A stretch of 64,000 nucleotides of DNA from Skeletonema tropicum. Lineage: Eukaryota; Bacillariophyta; Thalassiosirophyceae; Thalassiosirales; Thalassiosiraceae. The stretch lies in assembly GCA_037178625.1 (NCBI GenBank), contig CM074133.1:1364001-1428000 (forward strand), written 5' to 3'. The notes beneath the pieces were generated by a model. It had not been told where the DNA came from. It made no database searches and saw only the letters and a program-made list of their open reading frames with translations. Shown here piece by piece: positions 10,815-20,425 of this stretch. Both the position numbers and the translations under genes were made by a program. Every line of letters begins with the position of its first letter. The first letter of the stretch is position 1.

Positions 10815-11876
10815 TTACAAAGACTTGACCTTTCCAAGGATGGTGGCACCAACCAATGAAGCAGCGGGGGCGGCAAGTCCAAGAACAGCCACGGCCAAAG
10901 TTTGGACAGCAACCTGAGCGACGGTATCATCGGGAACAGAGGTGACAACTCCGTATGCGGCAGCAAGACTGGCAAGGGCGGCTACTTGAAGAAGGGCTGG
11001 CTCGATGTCAAGTCCAAGAGCGAGGAGGGGAAGGGCCTGGGGAGCAAGGTCGATAACAGTGGGGAGGAGGGGGATGATTTCGGGTCCAGCGGCTTCGGTA
11101 AGGATCAAAACTTCATCAAGGACTCCCTTCTCGGCAGCAGCGATAATTAATGGTTCCAACTTGGAGAGGGTGATTCCCTTGCTGGCAGCCTTGGAGAGAA
11201 GACCAGACTGGGCAACCTGGGAGAGAAGACCAGCGTTCTCTGCTGATTCAAGGAAGTTCTTGACTGCCAAGTTGTTTCCGGTGGAGTCAACTTTGGATGT
11301 TGTGAGAGCACTTGGGGTGGCACGGTTGGCGGTGGCGTGAAGTGCGAAGTTGGTGGATTGTTGGGGTGCTGGTGCGAAGGCAGCGGCGCTGGAGGCCATG
11401 ACGGCTGTAATGAAACAAAGTATTGGTGATTTGTTAGAAACATTCTAGTGAGAGAACGTAGAGTGATTCGCAATGGTATTCTTTCAACAGTCTGCATTTG
11501 AGATGATCCTCGTCATCAGTGCTCTTTCTGCAAAATCGAGTGAAGCGCAAAGTTTTTCTTTCCAACACGTTGAAGAGAACTCCAGTACAATGTTTCAACC
11601 AGATGATTCTCTTTCGTATTATTGACTCTTGCATTACTCGTGCTCTCCCATGAATTTCATGCATATTTCTATATTCTGCATATCTATCACATTCGATAGC
11701 TTTTTCAATCTCATACTCTGCATATTTCATTCTTATTGTTCCTGTTCCCTCCTTCACATATCAAGTACTCTTCAACAGCAGATTCTTCGGGCATCTGAGG
11801 GCGATAAATAGGTTAATGTGCCCAGCAAAGAACAATAGGTATACGTACCACCAATGAAGAGAGAAAGCTTAACCAT
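10815..11876 (-). CDS. Plastid-targeted DUF1118-family thylakoid membrane protein (2 exons)
   Basis: Exon 1 is 11876-11849 (28 nt, MVKLSLFIG), the intron 11848-11405 (GTACGT...TTACAG), exon 2 11404-10815; the spliced protein is 205 aa. Splicing creates the signal peptide MVKLSLFIGAVMASSAAAFA with the plastid cleavage motif AAAFAP, the diatom hallmark for transport through the four-membrane plastid envelope. The mature part has LLSQVAQSGLLSKAASKGI then GVLDEV, two hydrophobic helices and a VPDD loop, which agrees with my recollection of plant DUF1118 proteins. Function is unknown; thylakoid location is inferred from the family. The 444-bp intron is the longest in the window, and a missed small exon in it cannot be excluded. 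Confidence 0.8.
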
Positions 11877-12784
11877 TTTTGAGTTTATTGGAAATCTGAC
11901 AAAATCTGCGTTGATAGAGTTTTTTTGGAATAGAGAAATTCGAGAGGAAACCAAAAGGATTAGTAACGCACAACGACAAAAGCATCGTATTCTTCACATC
12001 TCTGGGGCAATTGATCGGCATGGAGGTTTTTGAAAAGCTTGCAAGCTTCACTGCCACCATCGGTACAAGCTGCGCCAAAGAATGTCCTCCAGATCACATT
12101 CCGCCAATATAAAGAGGCATGCCAACAGGAGCGGAAGCCATGGTTACTTACTACACGGTTGGTGTTGGGTTGTAGGAGAAGGAGACGACGATGCAGTTGA
12201 GGAGGAGCTCGCGCGGAAAAGATCGGCAGCGAGTGACCTCACCACCAATTTGAAGTACGTGGAGCTCAATTGGCACGTACTCCCATAACACTTCCGGCGG
12301 GTACAAAGCAATTTGGAAGGTTTCATCCGCGTGGATTTTGCACTTCAGTTCTATTGTACCCGCCTTGAAGCCAAAGAAAGACCAACAATGATGATACTTA
12401 GAAGTTGCAATGAATGCTGATAAGAGGGGCCAAGAACCAAGAACCAAGCTGGAGTTACAATGTTGAGAATATTTGCGGAAGTCAGCAGGTAGAAGTGATG
12501 AAGGCGAAGCCGCGAGGTGGGATGTCGAAACCTATTCAGTGTTCTATTCTAATTTTATTCTCTGTAATGAAGGGCAAAAAATGGATGCCTTCAACTCCTC
12601 TCACTGCTTCCCCTTGTGTTATCAATAAGTGCCACAACTAGGAAGAATGTAAAGCTTCTCATTCAAACCAAATGTTTCACCCTTCGGCCACTAAATAATA
12701 CATTGGCCCATATTTGTAGACTGTAATCAACACCATGTTTCCTCGACGAGTGATGTTAAATAACCTCTCAACTTCACCCACACA
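11877..12784. other. Gene-poor region with an ambiguous minus-strand coding trace
   Basis: About 900 bp between two minus-strand genes. A 98-codon open stretch (12447-12151, minus) has no ATG but ends in a plausible donor GTAAGT, and a second open stretch at about 12046-11964 (minus) ends in a stop. Splicing the two through an acceptor GTGGCAG would keep the frame. No family is recognisable and no start is clear, so this is not called as a gene. 12448-12784 shows nothing. Confidence 0.3.
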
Positions 12785-13261
12785 TTACCCCCTCCTAGTC
12801 TTCAATCTAAGCTTCTTTCTCCTCTTGCGCAATTTATGTTTGTTCATCATCTTCTTACGTCGTTTCAATGTAGAAATAAGCCATACTGAGAGTGACAGCG
12901 GCGATTCTTCCTCTTCTTCCTTCATAACAACAAGGTCAGATGATGACGTGACACCTCCCCAATAATTTTCCTCTTCAATTTGTGACTGTGTTTGATGTAG
13001 TGACACTAATGTTGTAGCGTCTCCACTTAGACTTGCAAATAAATTGCAGAGGGATGATTGAATATTTTTTGTGACGGAATCATTATTTGTGAACGCCACT
13101 TGTTTGTAAGTTTGGTTGCTAATATCCTCGCAGGTATCATCAACGGATGATAAATTGAAAGAAAGCGTCGATAGGGAAGCCTTATTGGCAGCTGAGGACG
13201 GAGCAAGGCTTCGCCGGGCTGCAGCCATCAATGTGGCGTTGTTGATGGTAGATCGCAACAT
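12785..13261 (-). CDS. Mitochondrial small ribosomal subunit protein mS38 (AURKAIP1/COX24 family)
   Basis: A single-exon 158-aa protein. The N-terminus (MLRSTINNATLMAAARRSL) is basic and lacks acids, as in a mitochondrial presequence. The C-terminus (LKRRKKMMNKHKLRKRRKKL) is the strongly basic COX24/AURKAIP1 domain that defines mS38, which contacts rRNA in the mitoribosomal small subunit. The middle is weakly conserved low-complexity sequence, usual for this family. The start codon is shared with the presequence, so no alternative start is better. Confidence 0.85.
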   Translation of the reverse strand: MLRSTINNATLMAAARRSLAPSSAANKASLSTLSFNLSSVDDTCEDISNQTYKQVAFTNNDSVTKNIQSSLCNLFASLSGDATTLVSLHQTQSQIEEENYWGGVTSSSDLVVMKEEEEESPLSLSVWLISTLKRRKKMMNKHKLRKRRKKLRLKTRRG

Positions 13262-13632
13262 GATTATTTCTATGATGTGTATCCAACTCTTTGCATCCCA
13301 AGACCGTGGACAAAGCGTATTATTTTTCCTCGTTATTGAAATGTTTATAACCGCTGGTCGGATAGATTAGGCCGCCGCTCTGTCTACGGTGTCATCACTG
13401 TTTTATCTTCAGTTGCTCTTAGCTCTTAGCTCAGATAGCTCAGTCTTTGTACAGGGCGGGAGCAAGAGGCAAACCCATCATTTTCTACGTGGAATGCATA
13501 CTGAGGTCTACGTAGGAATTAGAGCACAGAGGTGCGGCGCAGAATTTCAATTCAAAATGTGAGGGACCTGAGGATGATGTCAGCGGAACTCTGCATCCTC
13601 TAGAGCAGACTCTATTAATTAATCACCTCACG
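13262..13632. promoter_or_regulatory. Bidirectional intergenic region between mS38 and F-box gene
   Basis: 371 bp between divergent starts. It includes TAGGAATTAG at 13513-13522 preceded by CTACG, one of several related motif copies in the window. Confidence 0.4.
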
Positions 13633-16600
13633 ATGGTACGAGGAAACTGGCAGAAGCGAGTGGAACGGACTGAAGCGCGGCGTGTCGCTAACAAATTGCA
13701 AAAGGAACGGAGGCGAGCCAAGCGTTTGTCATCTAATAATGATGATAAGTCGCAACGAGCAACGTGGTACCGACTCCTTTCCGAGTGGTTAGATGACACG
13801 GACTTCTTCCCTCCTCCAGATGATCCTGGTGGAATCGATTCGGATGAAGGAGGTGGGGGGCAGTATAGTTTGGTTGTTGACATATGGACTGATGCTCGGC
13901 CTAAGAATCGGCAGGAATATCTACCAAGCAACAACTCATCTTCGCATGGTGGTAACAGCGATGATGACTTTGAAGAGGACGACAATGGCCGGGGTGGCAA
14001 GGGCAGCAGATCAAAACCCAAAACTAAAGATAGAGGAGGTTTCAAAAAGAATAAAGGCAAAAAGAAGGCCCATCCAAATACCAAACATAAGACAGAAGAG
14101 GATGATGTTGTAAGGACCCGGAGAGAATCACGTTCCAATTCGATGAGTGTCAAAGACGATATTGACAAACTATGTGCCAAAGAATTCTTCTTTGGTAAAG
14201 AGAAATGCCCAGCAGGGAAACTTTTACAACAGAAGCAAAAGGGTGGAAAGCGAGGCAATTATGATGCATCCGCTTGGTGCAGCCTTCAACACTATCATCA
14301 GTTGCCGAAGGTAAAGTCGAAAGTTAGGCAATCTCCTCCATTGACATTAGCGCAAGTGGTCAATGGGAAGTATCAGCCTCATCCAAACAACAACGACGAC
14401 AACAAACGTCCCACGGCACTTCCTTTGAAAGTGAGAGAAGCCAGTCTTCAATACGCATATGATGCAATGGTGGGAACCGACGATAATGGTGAGGATTCAG
14501 AAGCTAATATGAGCATTGAAAGCATCTACCATACACGAATCTACGTCTCGGCCAATGCTGCTGAAAATAAAGAGGCTAATGAAGGCAATGGTGAAGGTAC
14601 AGGGTCTCAGCGTAGTGCCGTGGTAGATGCGCTCGAGCAACTTCTAGAACGCGAGAAGTTATCACAGACGTCGTTGATTTATCTAACAATCCAAGGAGTG
14701 TTGGTGTATGATCTCAATCGCGGAGGCTTGGTCTTTTCCGAGGCGGAGGAAGACTTCCTTGTATCTGGAGAAGACATTGACGTGGATGCGTTCTTGCAGT
14801 ACAATGCCGTCGATACGGTTCAGTCTACGGAACCTAGTTACATTCACGAACAGCTGAATCATCATATTTTGTATGATATTTTGAGCTATTTACCAGATGA
14901 AGCTTCTGTAGTATTGCCTCAAGGTAAGTGATTCTGTGAACTGTTATTTTGCATTGATGATTCTCCTGGCTCTCATATCTTTGAACGTTTTCAAATAAAA
15001 CTTCAGTGTGCAAATCATGGAGGGATGAAGTGGGAACGAAGTCTCCACAGCTATGGAAGATGTTACTGAATCGTCGTAACTGGCCATTTAATGCCGATGA
15101 TGACTTAGATGCTTACAGGGACACCTTCATTTCTCACTATGTTGCATGTCGAGATATTCGAGCAATAGCTAGAGCGAGTAGTCTTCTCTGTGTAGAGAAT
15201 AGTTTGTGGACTACTGCCGACAAAACTGGAACAGAATATGCAATGCAAAGATACAAGAGTACAAAAGGAGCACCTGTATTCAATGATGAAGAGCATTATC
15301 CAGCAAAAGTGAAGATTTGGTCAGAGAGCGTGTATGAAGAAAAAGTTGGTGCGAGGGCTCTGGCTGCGTATAGCCACGACAATTCTCTTCGTTTGTTTGA
15401 AGTTGTGCCTCGCAATAACACACCAGGCACCAAGTGTCGTCAGATTGCCTGTGTAAAGCCAATTCCTCCTTCGGTATCACAAAGAGGGGCGGGTACTTAC
15501 TGTTTAGACTGTATGGCTTTGGATGAGGATGTCGTCGCGTGCTTATTCTCTTGTGAACCACAAATGCCAACTACCCCGCACACTTTTGTTTTATCAATCA
15601 TTTCACGCGATGATCTCGCTTGCGCTGGGAATGAAGGACTCATCGATGATGATTCCTTAAGAGAGTTCGAAATTCGTGCAATGATTCTGGACTTTTTATT
15701 GTGTGGGGCAAATCAGGTCGATCACTTACAAACCGCTCTGCATGAATATCTCTCAGTTGGGGATGGAGATACCTCCAATATTAGAGTTGAAGTGTCTCCA
15801 TCTCTAGTCTCGTGTGGTCGAGGTTACTTCCTGTCTCTAGCGTTCGTCGATATCCCTGCAGAAAGCGATATTGATTCAGGTAGCGATGATGACAGGTCTC
15901 ATGCAAACCCTTCAAGATGTGGTCATAGAGCATTCTTGCTGTCGACCAAGAAAGGTAGAATTGTGAAATCAGTTCATATACCTTACCCTCATGCGTTCGC
16001 TGCAAACTTTTACTTCCATGCTTCTAATCCAGTTCAGAAACTCTTCAGTATCGACGATGCTTCTTCTGTCCGTAAGCTCTGTACCAATGTGGTGGTCAAG
16101 TGTGCGGACAGCACTGAGGACTGGTCGAATTTTTCAATTCAAATTTCTAAGAATGGAACAATTGATGTGCAGATGAAAGCTGTATTAGATGGAAGACAGA
16201 TCCAGCCCATTGATACGATATTCCCAATGCCAGTGATCGTGACTCCAAACTGTATCGTTTCTTCCGCAGAGTATGCCTGCCTAGTTTTTTTGTACGACAA
16301 AGGTGGGGATTCACTCTATACAGATATTCATAGAATTGAGGTTGGAGAATCTTCTACAGAGATCTGTGACATGTTTAATATTCGAGAAGAATATGTCGTA
16401 GTCATATTGGGAACTCGTCAAGGCCCAAATAACGATGAGGATGCCGTCGCAGGCGAGTGGTTTGGTTTAGATGAGGATTTTAGTGCAAAAAGGGAAGCTG
16501 TCGTCTATCACATTTCTTCACGACAAGAGTTATTCCGTTGCTCATTTCCCTACACCACCCCAACTCTTTTTCACATGGACTGTATTGGCGACACTGTTGC

Positions 16601-16796
16601 CGCGAACGTGGCAAAGTTTGGTTTCGTAATCGCAGGGGGAAATGCTAGAGAAGTTGCAAGGACTGTTCTCAATGATGAAGGCGACGCCAACCAAACACCA
16701 ACCAAGACCCAAAAAGCCAAAAAGAAACGTCTGGCTTCACTTGCAAGTGGGAGGAAGAAAGATGGATTTGCGAGAGGAATGAGCATGCGCGGTTAG
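13633..16796 (+). CDS. F-box protein, 1026 aa, 2 exons
   Basis: Exons 13633-14923 and 15007-16796 join through an 83-bp intron (GTAAGT...TTCAG); phase is preserved. The N-terminal third is basic and low-complexity (RRAKRLSSNN; GSRSKPKTKDRGGFKKNKGK). The F-box lies across the splice: LNHHILYDILSYLPDEASV then VCKSWRDEVGTKSPQLWK (about residues 410-450). The remaining 570 residues have recurring short beta-rich blocks such as ALAAYSHDNSLRLFEVV, so a beta-propeller-like substrate domain is possible but not shown. The C-terminus is basic (KTQKAKKKRLASLASGRKK). Likely an SCF ubiquitin-ligase substrate adaptor; target unknown. Confidence 0.75.
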
Positions 16797-16822
16797 TATA
16801 TTATGGCTATAACAATTAAGTT

Positions 16823-18154
16823 CTACAACTCTTGATCTTTTGTTACTTGAGGGAGGCAATGCCCTTTCCGCCTTCTCCTGCGCCATACCAACGAAGTTAA
16901 AAGCACCAGCACCAAAGTTGACGCAGCGACGACATATTCAAATGAATGGAGGAGATTGATGTACAGTTCTCCGTCCGATATGTCCTTCGTCAAATTGTTA
17001 GCTTCCACCAACATCATCCCCAGAGTCCAGGACTTGATATCATCTACTTCGATGGGTGTGTTTGATATTGGCATCGAATACCCCTTCGAGAGTAAATGAT
17101 AGCTGTAGGCTGCATTAAAGCACTGTGCATGTGGCTTGGTTGTTGTTCTCACAGATGACCCATTTCTCCTCCTTTTGTATTGTCGGTAATTACTCACTTG
17201 CTGTGAAAACTCCAGGTTGCAAATCTTTTGCGCCTGTTTGTTCAGAGTGGCAAGATCGTCGGTATTTGCACCAATCTTTAGTTGTAAGAAATCCCAAGCA
17301 AACACAAACGCGGAGGTGGCGACGAACTTTTCTTCATGGGTTGCAAGTTCAGTCAATGACTTGCTATCGAAACATGGCTCTCCGTCGTCGAGACAATTTG
17401 CTGGGTCAAAAAGCTGCGATACACTACTGAGGCACTCTTCCCAATTACTAGACCCGGCTAGATTTGTGTCTTCATCTACATACCCAACAGGATAACAAGG
17501 ATTATGGGACTTACTTTTGGTTGCAGCAATGTGCCGTGAATGTTTTGCCCGTGCCTCATCGACACCGTAATGTAAAAAGCTGTGCGAGTACAAGAGGTAT
17601 TTCGAGTCATCTATCCGCAGTGGAAACGCTTCTTTACTTCGCAACAATCTCCTCCCTCGCGAACTGAATGATATCTGAGTAGATCCTCCCCCTAAATCAA
17701 GAGCGCCAAAGGTTGGTGATGATCGGTCAGGCAATGCTCCTCCATTCTTCAGGTAGTTTATTGTTAACCAGTCATATGCGCCTTCTTCTTCTCCGCTGAT
17801 GATTCGTGCCCAATTATTTTGAAACATGAAGTCCGATTTGTGCAACAAGTCTCTTATTTGCATCATAGTTATCTCGCTTTGGACCGGTTCGAGCAGCCGT
17901 AGACCAGCAGTTGCACCGAGGTAGATAGGCACATCATGGGCGTTTATTTGGTATTGCGGAAGAGCGTTCTTCGCTTTAGTCACAAGTTGTTGCAACGCCG
18001 GCAGCCCATGTTCCAAATCACTGATTCCTGGCGTGATCTCTTCGTGGAATACCTCTTCTGTGCGACCGTCGCCGTGTTTCGGCCATTCATAAAGGAAGAT
18101 GCGTGAGCCGCTAGACCCAGCGTCAACTACACATCCATAGCTGTACTCCGTCAT
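16823..18154 (-). CDS. Apyrase / NTPDase (GDA1-CD39 family)
   Basis: A 443-aa single-exon ORF with the apyrase conserved regions in order: ACR1 VVDAGSSGSR (residues 10-19), ACR2 YLGATAGLRLL, ACR3 ISGEEEGAYDWLTINYL, ACR4 GALDLGGGSTQISF. These form the two-lobed actin/Hsp70-like fold that hydrolyses NTP or NDP. A C-terminal transmembrane helix (YVVAASTLVLVLLTSLVW) is followed by a basic RRRRRKGH tail. There is no obvious N-terminal anchor, so orientation is uncertain; ER/Golgi lumenal or surface forms are usual in the family. It converges on the F-box gene with 26 bp between stops. Confidence 0.9.
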   Translation of the reverse strand: MTEYSYGCVVDAGSSGSRIFLYEWPKHGDGRTEEVFHEEITPGISDLEHGLPALQQLVTKAKNALPQYQINAHDVPIYLGATAGLRLLEPVQSEITMMQIRDLLHKSDFMFQNNWARIISGEEEGAYDWLTINYLKNGGALPDRSSPTFGALDLGGGSTQISFSSRGRRLLRSKEAFPLRIDDSKYLLYSHSFLHYGVDEARAKHSRHIAATKSKSHNPCYPVGYVDEDTNLAGSSNWEECLSSVSQLFDPANCLDDGEPCFDSKSLTELATHEEKFVATSAFVFAWDFLQLKIGANTDDLATLNKQAQKICNLEFSQQVSNYRQYKRRRNGSSVRTTTKPHAQCFNAAYSYHLLSKGYSMPISNTPIEVDDIKSWTLGMMLVEANNLTKDISDGELYINLLHSFEYVVAASTLVLVLLTSLVWRRRRRKGHCLPQVTKDQEL

Positions 18155-18302
18155 GGTTTTATGATGTAATGCATTGTGAATCTCGTGGTCAAATGTCCTG
18201 TTGCATCTAACTGAAACTGAATGAATCTCGGTCGCGTGTCGCGTCGTCGGTCGTCGGTCATTCGAATTTCAGGGTGGTCCACCATCATGCCAAGTGAATC
18301 TC

Positions 18303-18399
18303 TCTCGCGCCAAAATGAACTGTGTGTCTTGGGTCATTGTGACCGGTGCCGCGAGCGCGCAGCCTCGCAGCCATCCATGCCATTTATCTCGCGCCAAAT
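18303..18399 (-). promoter_or_regulatory. Two E2F-like sites in a duplicated apyrase upstream segment
   Basis: TCTCGCGCCAAAA at 18303-18315 and TCTCGCGCCAAAT at 18387-18399 read on the minus strand as TTTTGGCGCGAGA and ATTTGGCGCGAGA, matching the E2F/DP consensus TTTSGCGC. The segments following both (to about 18360 and 18446) are also similar (GGGTCATT..CCGGTG), so the unit is a diverged direct duplication with 84-bp spacing. They lie 149-245 bp upstream of the apyrase ATG. The rest of 18155-18717 holds nothing recognisable. Confidence 0.45.
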
Positions 18400-18717
18400 A
18401 AGTATGACCCGTGTGTTTGGGTCATTTTGCCGGTGCGTGACCGTGAATCCTGAGTATTCTCAAGCGCAGTCATTCAGAGCCTCTTTGGGCAGAAGTAGAG
18501 CTCTAGAGAGATAAGTTCTTATTTACGGAACGATGAGACAGATTGGATGGAGAGAACAAGAAGTTCAAGTTCACCGTGAACTATTAGCAAATTCAAGTGC
18601 TGCTTCTCTACGTAGCTCTAGAGCATCTAGCAAGGAGTTATATTATTTCTTTAAATGCCTATGACGCGGAGACAACCCATGGTACAAATTTACTGGCTGC
18701 AGCAGAATACATCTGTC

Positions 18718-19605
18718 TTACTTTGATTTGTTCCACCAAACTGAGGCCGGATCAGTATCCAATTTCTTCCCCAAGACACATGCATCTGCCTGACAGAACA
18801 TGAATTCAATATCTGTTTCAAACCTTTGCTGCCCAAATTCCTCGTAGATCAAAACATCAAAGATGTGCTTCAACTTCTCTGGTACGACCACATTTTCAGT
18901 GCAAGGATTTTGTGCTTGTCGTTTATGTTCTTTCTTCGCAACCTCCATGTCTTCAATGAAATAGAGTCCTCCGGGCTTGACAGTCGGCCATAACTTATTG
19001 AATGAATTCCAAATCTGACAATTCTGGTGCCCTCCATCATCAATAACAACGTCAAAGTTACCACCAGATTCCGCAATCCACCTATCTAGAGTTGCATAAT
19101 CCCCTTGATCTCCAGTAAGTGTGTTGATGCCCCTCATCATCTCGCTACCAGCGTGCTGTTTCACACACTTTTCAACGTATTCAGCCTCCCATAGTTCTGC
19201 TTGTGGGAAAAGTGTCTTGTAGAGTTTTACAGATGCACCTGGTCCATATTTCATGTTGCACCCGAGACCGATCTCAAGCATTTTCATGGTTGGGTTTGAA
19301 TAATAGTATGGCAACAAAAAGCGGCCGTACATGGTTTGATAAGAATGGCGTGTCACCTTATCAGGAGTTGGGTTAGTGGCAAGAGCAGTCTGATAATAGA
19401 TGTCCTTTCCATTCCATAGGTATTCAAGGGGTGGTTTAAATACTAGCGTTTGGGGATCGGTGAGTGCACTGTTGGACAACCAGCCTAGCCCTAGCCGTCT
19501 GTGACTCGAGGTAGAATCGCCGGCAGTAGAGTCTTTTTCGAAGATGGATACAACAAGCATCGCTACGACAGCTGATGCTGCAAGAGTTAGAATGGTAGCC
19601 TTCAT
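18718..19605 (-). CDS. Membrane-anchored SAM-dependent methyltransferase-like protein
   Basis: The first ATG in frame is at 19605, giving 295 aa. Residues about 3-20 (ATILTLAASAVVAMLVVS) form a signal anchor. A class I methyltransferase core follows: MLEIGLGCNMKYGPGAS (motif I, the SAM site), then LFPQAELWEAEYVEKC with the acidic residue after strand 2, and FDVVIDDGGHQNCQIWNSF with GGLYFIEDMEV. This DDGGH pattern is seen in sugar O-methyltransferases of the demethylmacrocin/MycE type and in many algal Golgi proteins. Likely a secretory-pathway O-methyltransferase; acceptor unknown. Confidence 0.7.
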   Translation of the reverse strand: MKATILTLAASAVVAMLVVSIFEKDSTAGDSTSSHRRLGLGWLSNSALTDPQTLVFKPPLEYLWNGKDIYYQTALATNPTPDKVTRHSYQTMYGRFLLPYYYSNPTMKMLEIGLGCNMKYGPGASVKLYKTLFPQAELWEAEYVEKCVKQHAGSEMMRGINTLTGDQGDYATLDRWIAESGGNFDVVIDDGGHQNCQIWNSFNKLWPTVKPGGLYFIEDMEVAKKEHKRQAQNPCTENVVVPEKLKHIFDVLIYEEFGQQRFETDIEFMFCQADACVLGKKLDTDPASVWWNKSK

Positions 19606-19836
19606 GGTTGAGCCGATAGGTTGTTGGTTGATCACAAGCAATTAAATTGGAGCTATCTAGTAGACAACTTCTCTCTTAATGTTCTTTGTTCTATGTTATT
19701 TAACCTGGAGGCAGAGACACAAAATAATATGCGAGAACGAATACGTATTTTTTAGGTGCTTTGCGTCGTACTTCCCGTTGCCATCGAGGCGGCAAATGAC
19801 TTTTGAGTAAGTGACTCTTTTCGTGAATGACTGCAA

Positions 19837-19889
19837 CAGGGACCAGCGCAGGGACCAGGGACCAGGGACCAGGCAGGGACCAGGGAACC
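19837..19889. repeat. CAGGGACC short tandem repeat
   Basis: CAGGGACCAG is repeated about six times with small interruptions in 53 bp. Minisatellite-like, in the intergenic region upstream of the methyltransferase gene. Confidence 0.75.
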
Positions 19890-19894
19890 TACAG

Positions 19895-20074
19895 TGTGTC
19901 CACAGAAATTGCCCGCGGGAGTGGCAGCTCGTGCGTGGGGGTGGGCAAATTTCGTGGACGGGCAATCACCGAAACGGCATTTGTTAGTGTTAGTGTCCGG
20001 GATTCTTGTGTCCGGATTTTTGAGCGGGCAAATACTGTGGACGGGCATATCCTAAGGCGGGCAATTTCTTCACG
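19895..20074. mobile_element. Inverted-repeat interspersed element, copy A
   Basis: Starts with GTGTGTCCACAGAAATTGCC and ends with the inverse-related GGCGGGCAATTTCTTCAC. The internal blocks (GGGGTGGGCA, GTGGACGGGCA, GTGTCCGGGATTCTTGTGTC) match, in order, the copy at 39984-40152. Two diverged copies with imperfect terminal inverted repeats suggest a MITE family. No target duplication was recognised. Confidence 0.55.
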
Positions 20075-20223
20075 TATCTCTCACTCCTCACTCTGCACTT
20101 TGTGTCGGGCATGCTATGTACTTACTTCTCAGTAGAGGTACCTATTCTCCTACATAGGAGTACTTCTCTAGAGGTAAGAACAGCCCGCCGCGCCACACGC
20201 ACCCGCCGGCCAGCGAGGCCGAG

Positions 20224-20228
20224 GCCCA
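20224..20228. other. Target-site duplication GCCCA, left of copia element
   Basis: GCCCA directly precedes the left LTR and is repeated directly after the right LTR (24736-24740). Confidence 0.9.
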
Positions 20229-20406
20229 TGCTAAAACACTACTACTACTTGGTAATGATCTTCTAGTACATGATTAAACGATAAAGTGACCTTGTCGGTT
20301 TGTTGTTTATGCACTTGGATGAAATTGGCGAGGAGTCCTCGATCGGTGTCGTGTTTACCGGAAAGTTTCCTGGAAACCGGAGATTGCTATCAGCTAGTCT
20401 CCAACA
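20229..20406 (-). repeat. 3' LTR of copia element
   Basis: 178 bp, reading TGTTGGAGACTAGC...TTTTAGCA on the element's sense strand. It appears identical to the other LTR. Confidence 0.95.
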
Positions 20407-20425
20407 CACCCTTGCGGTGAACCGA

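Noticed and set aside
11434..11757. Minus-strand frame of 107 codons inside the DUF1118 intron
   Set aside because: Lies within the intron, unrelated to any family, and is not needed for the spliced frame.
12151..12447. 98-codon minus-strand frame with possible second exon at about 12046-11964
   Set aside because: No ATG, no recognised family, and alternative frames are about as open; kept only as an ambiguous region.
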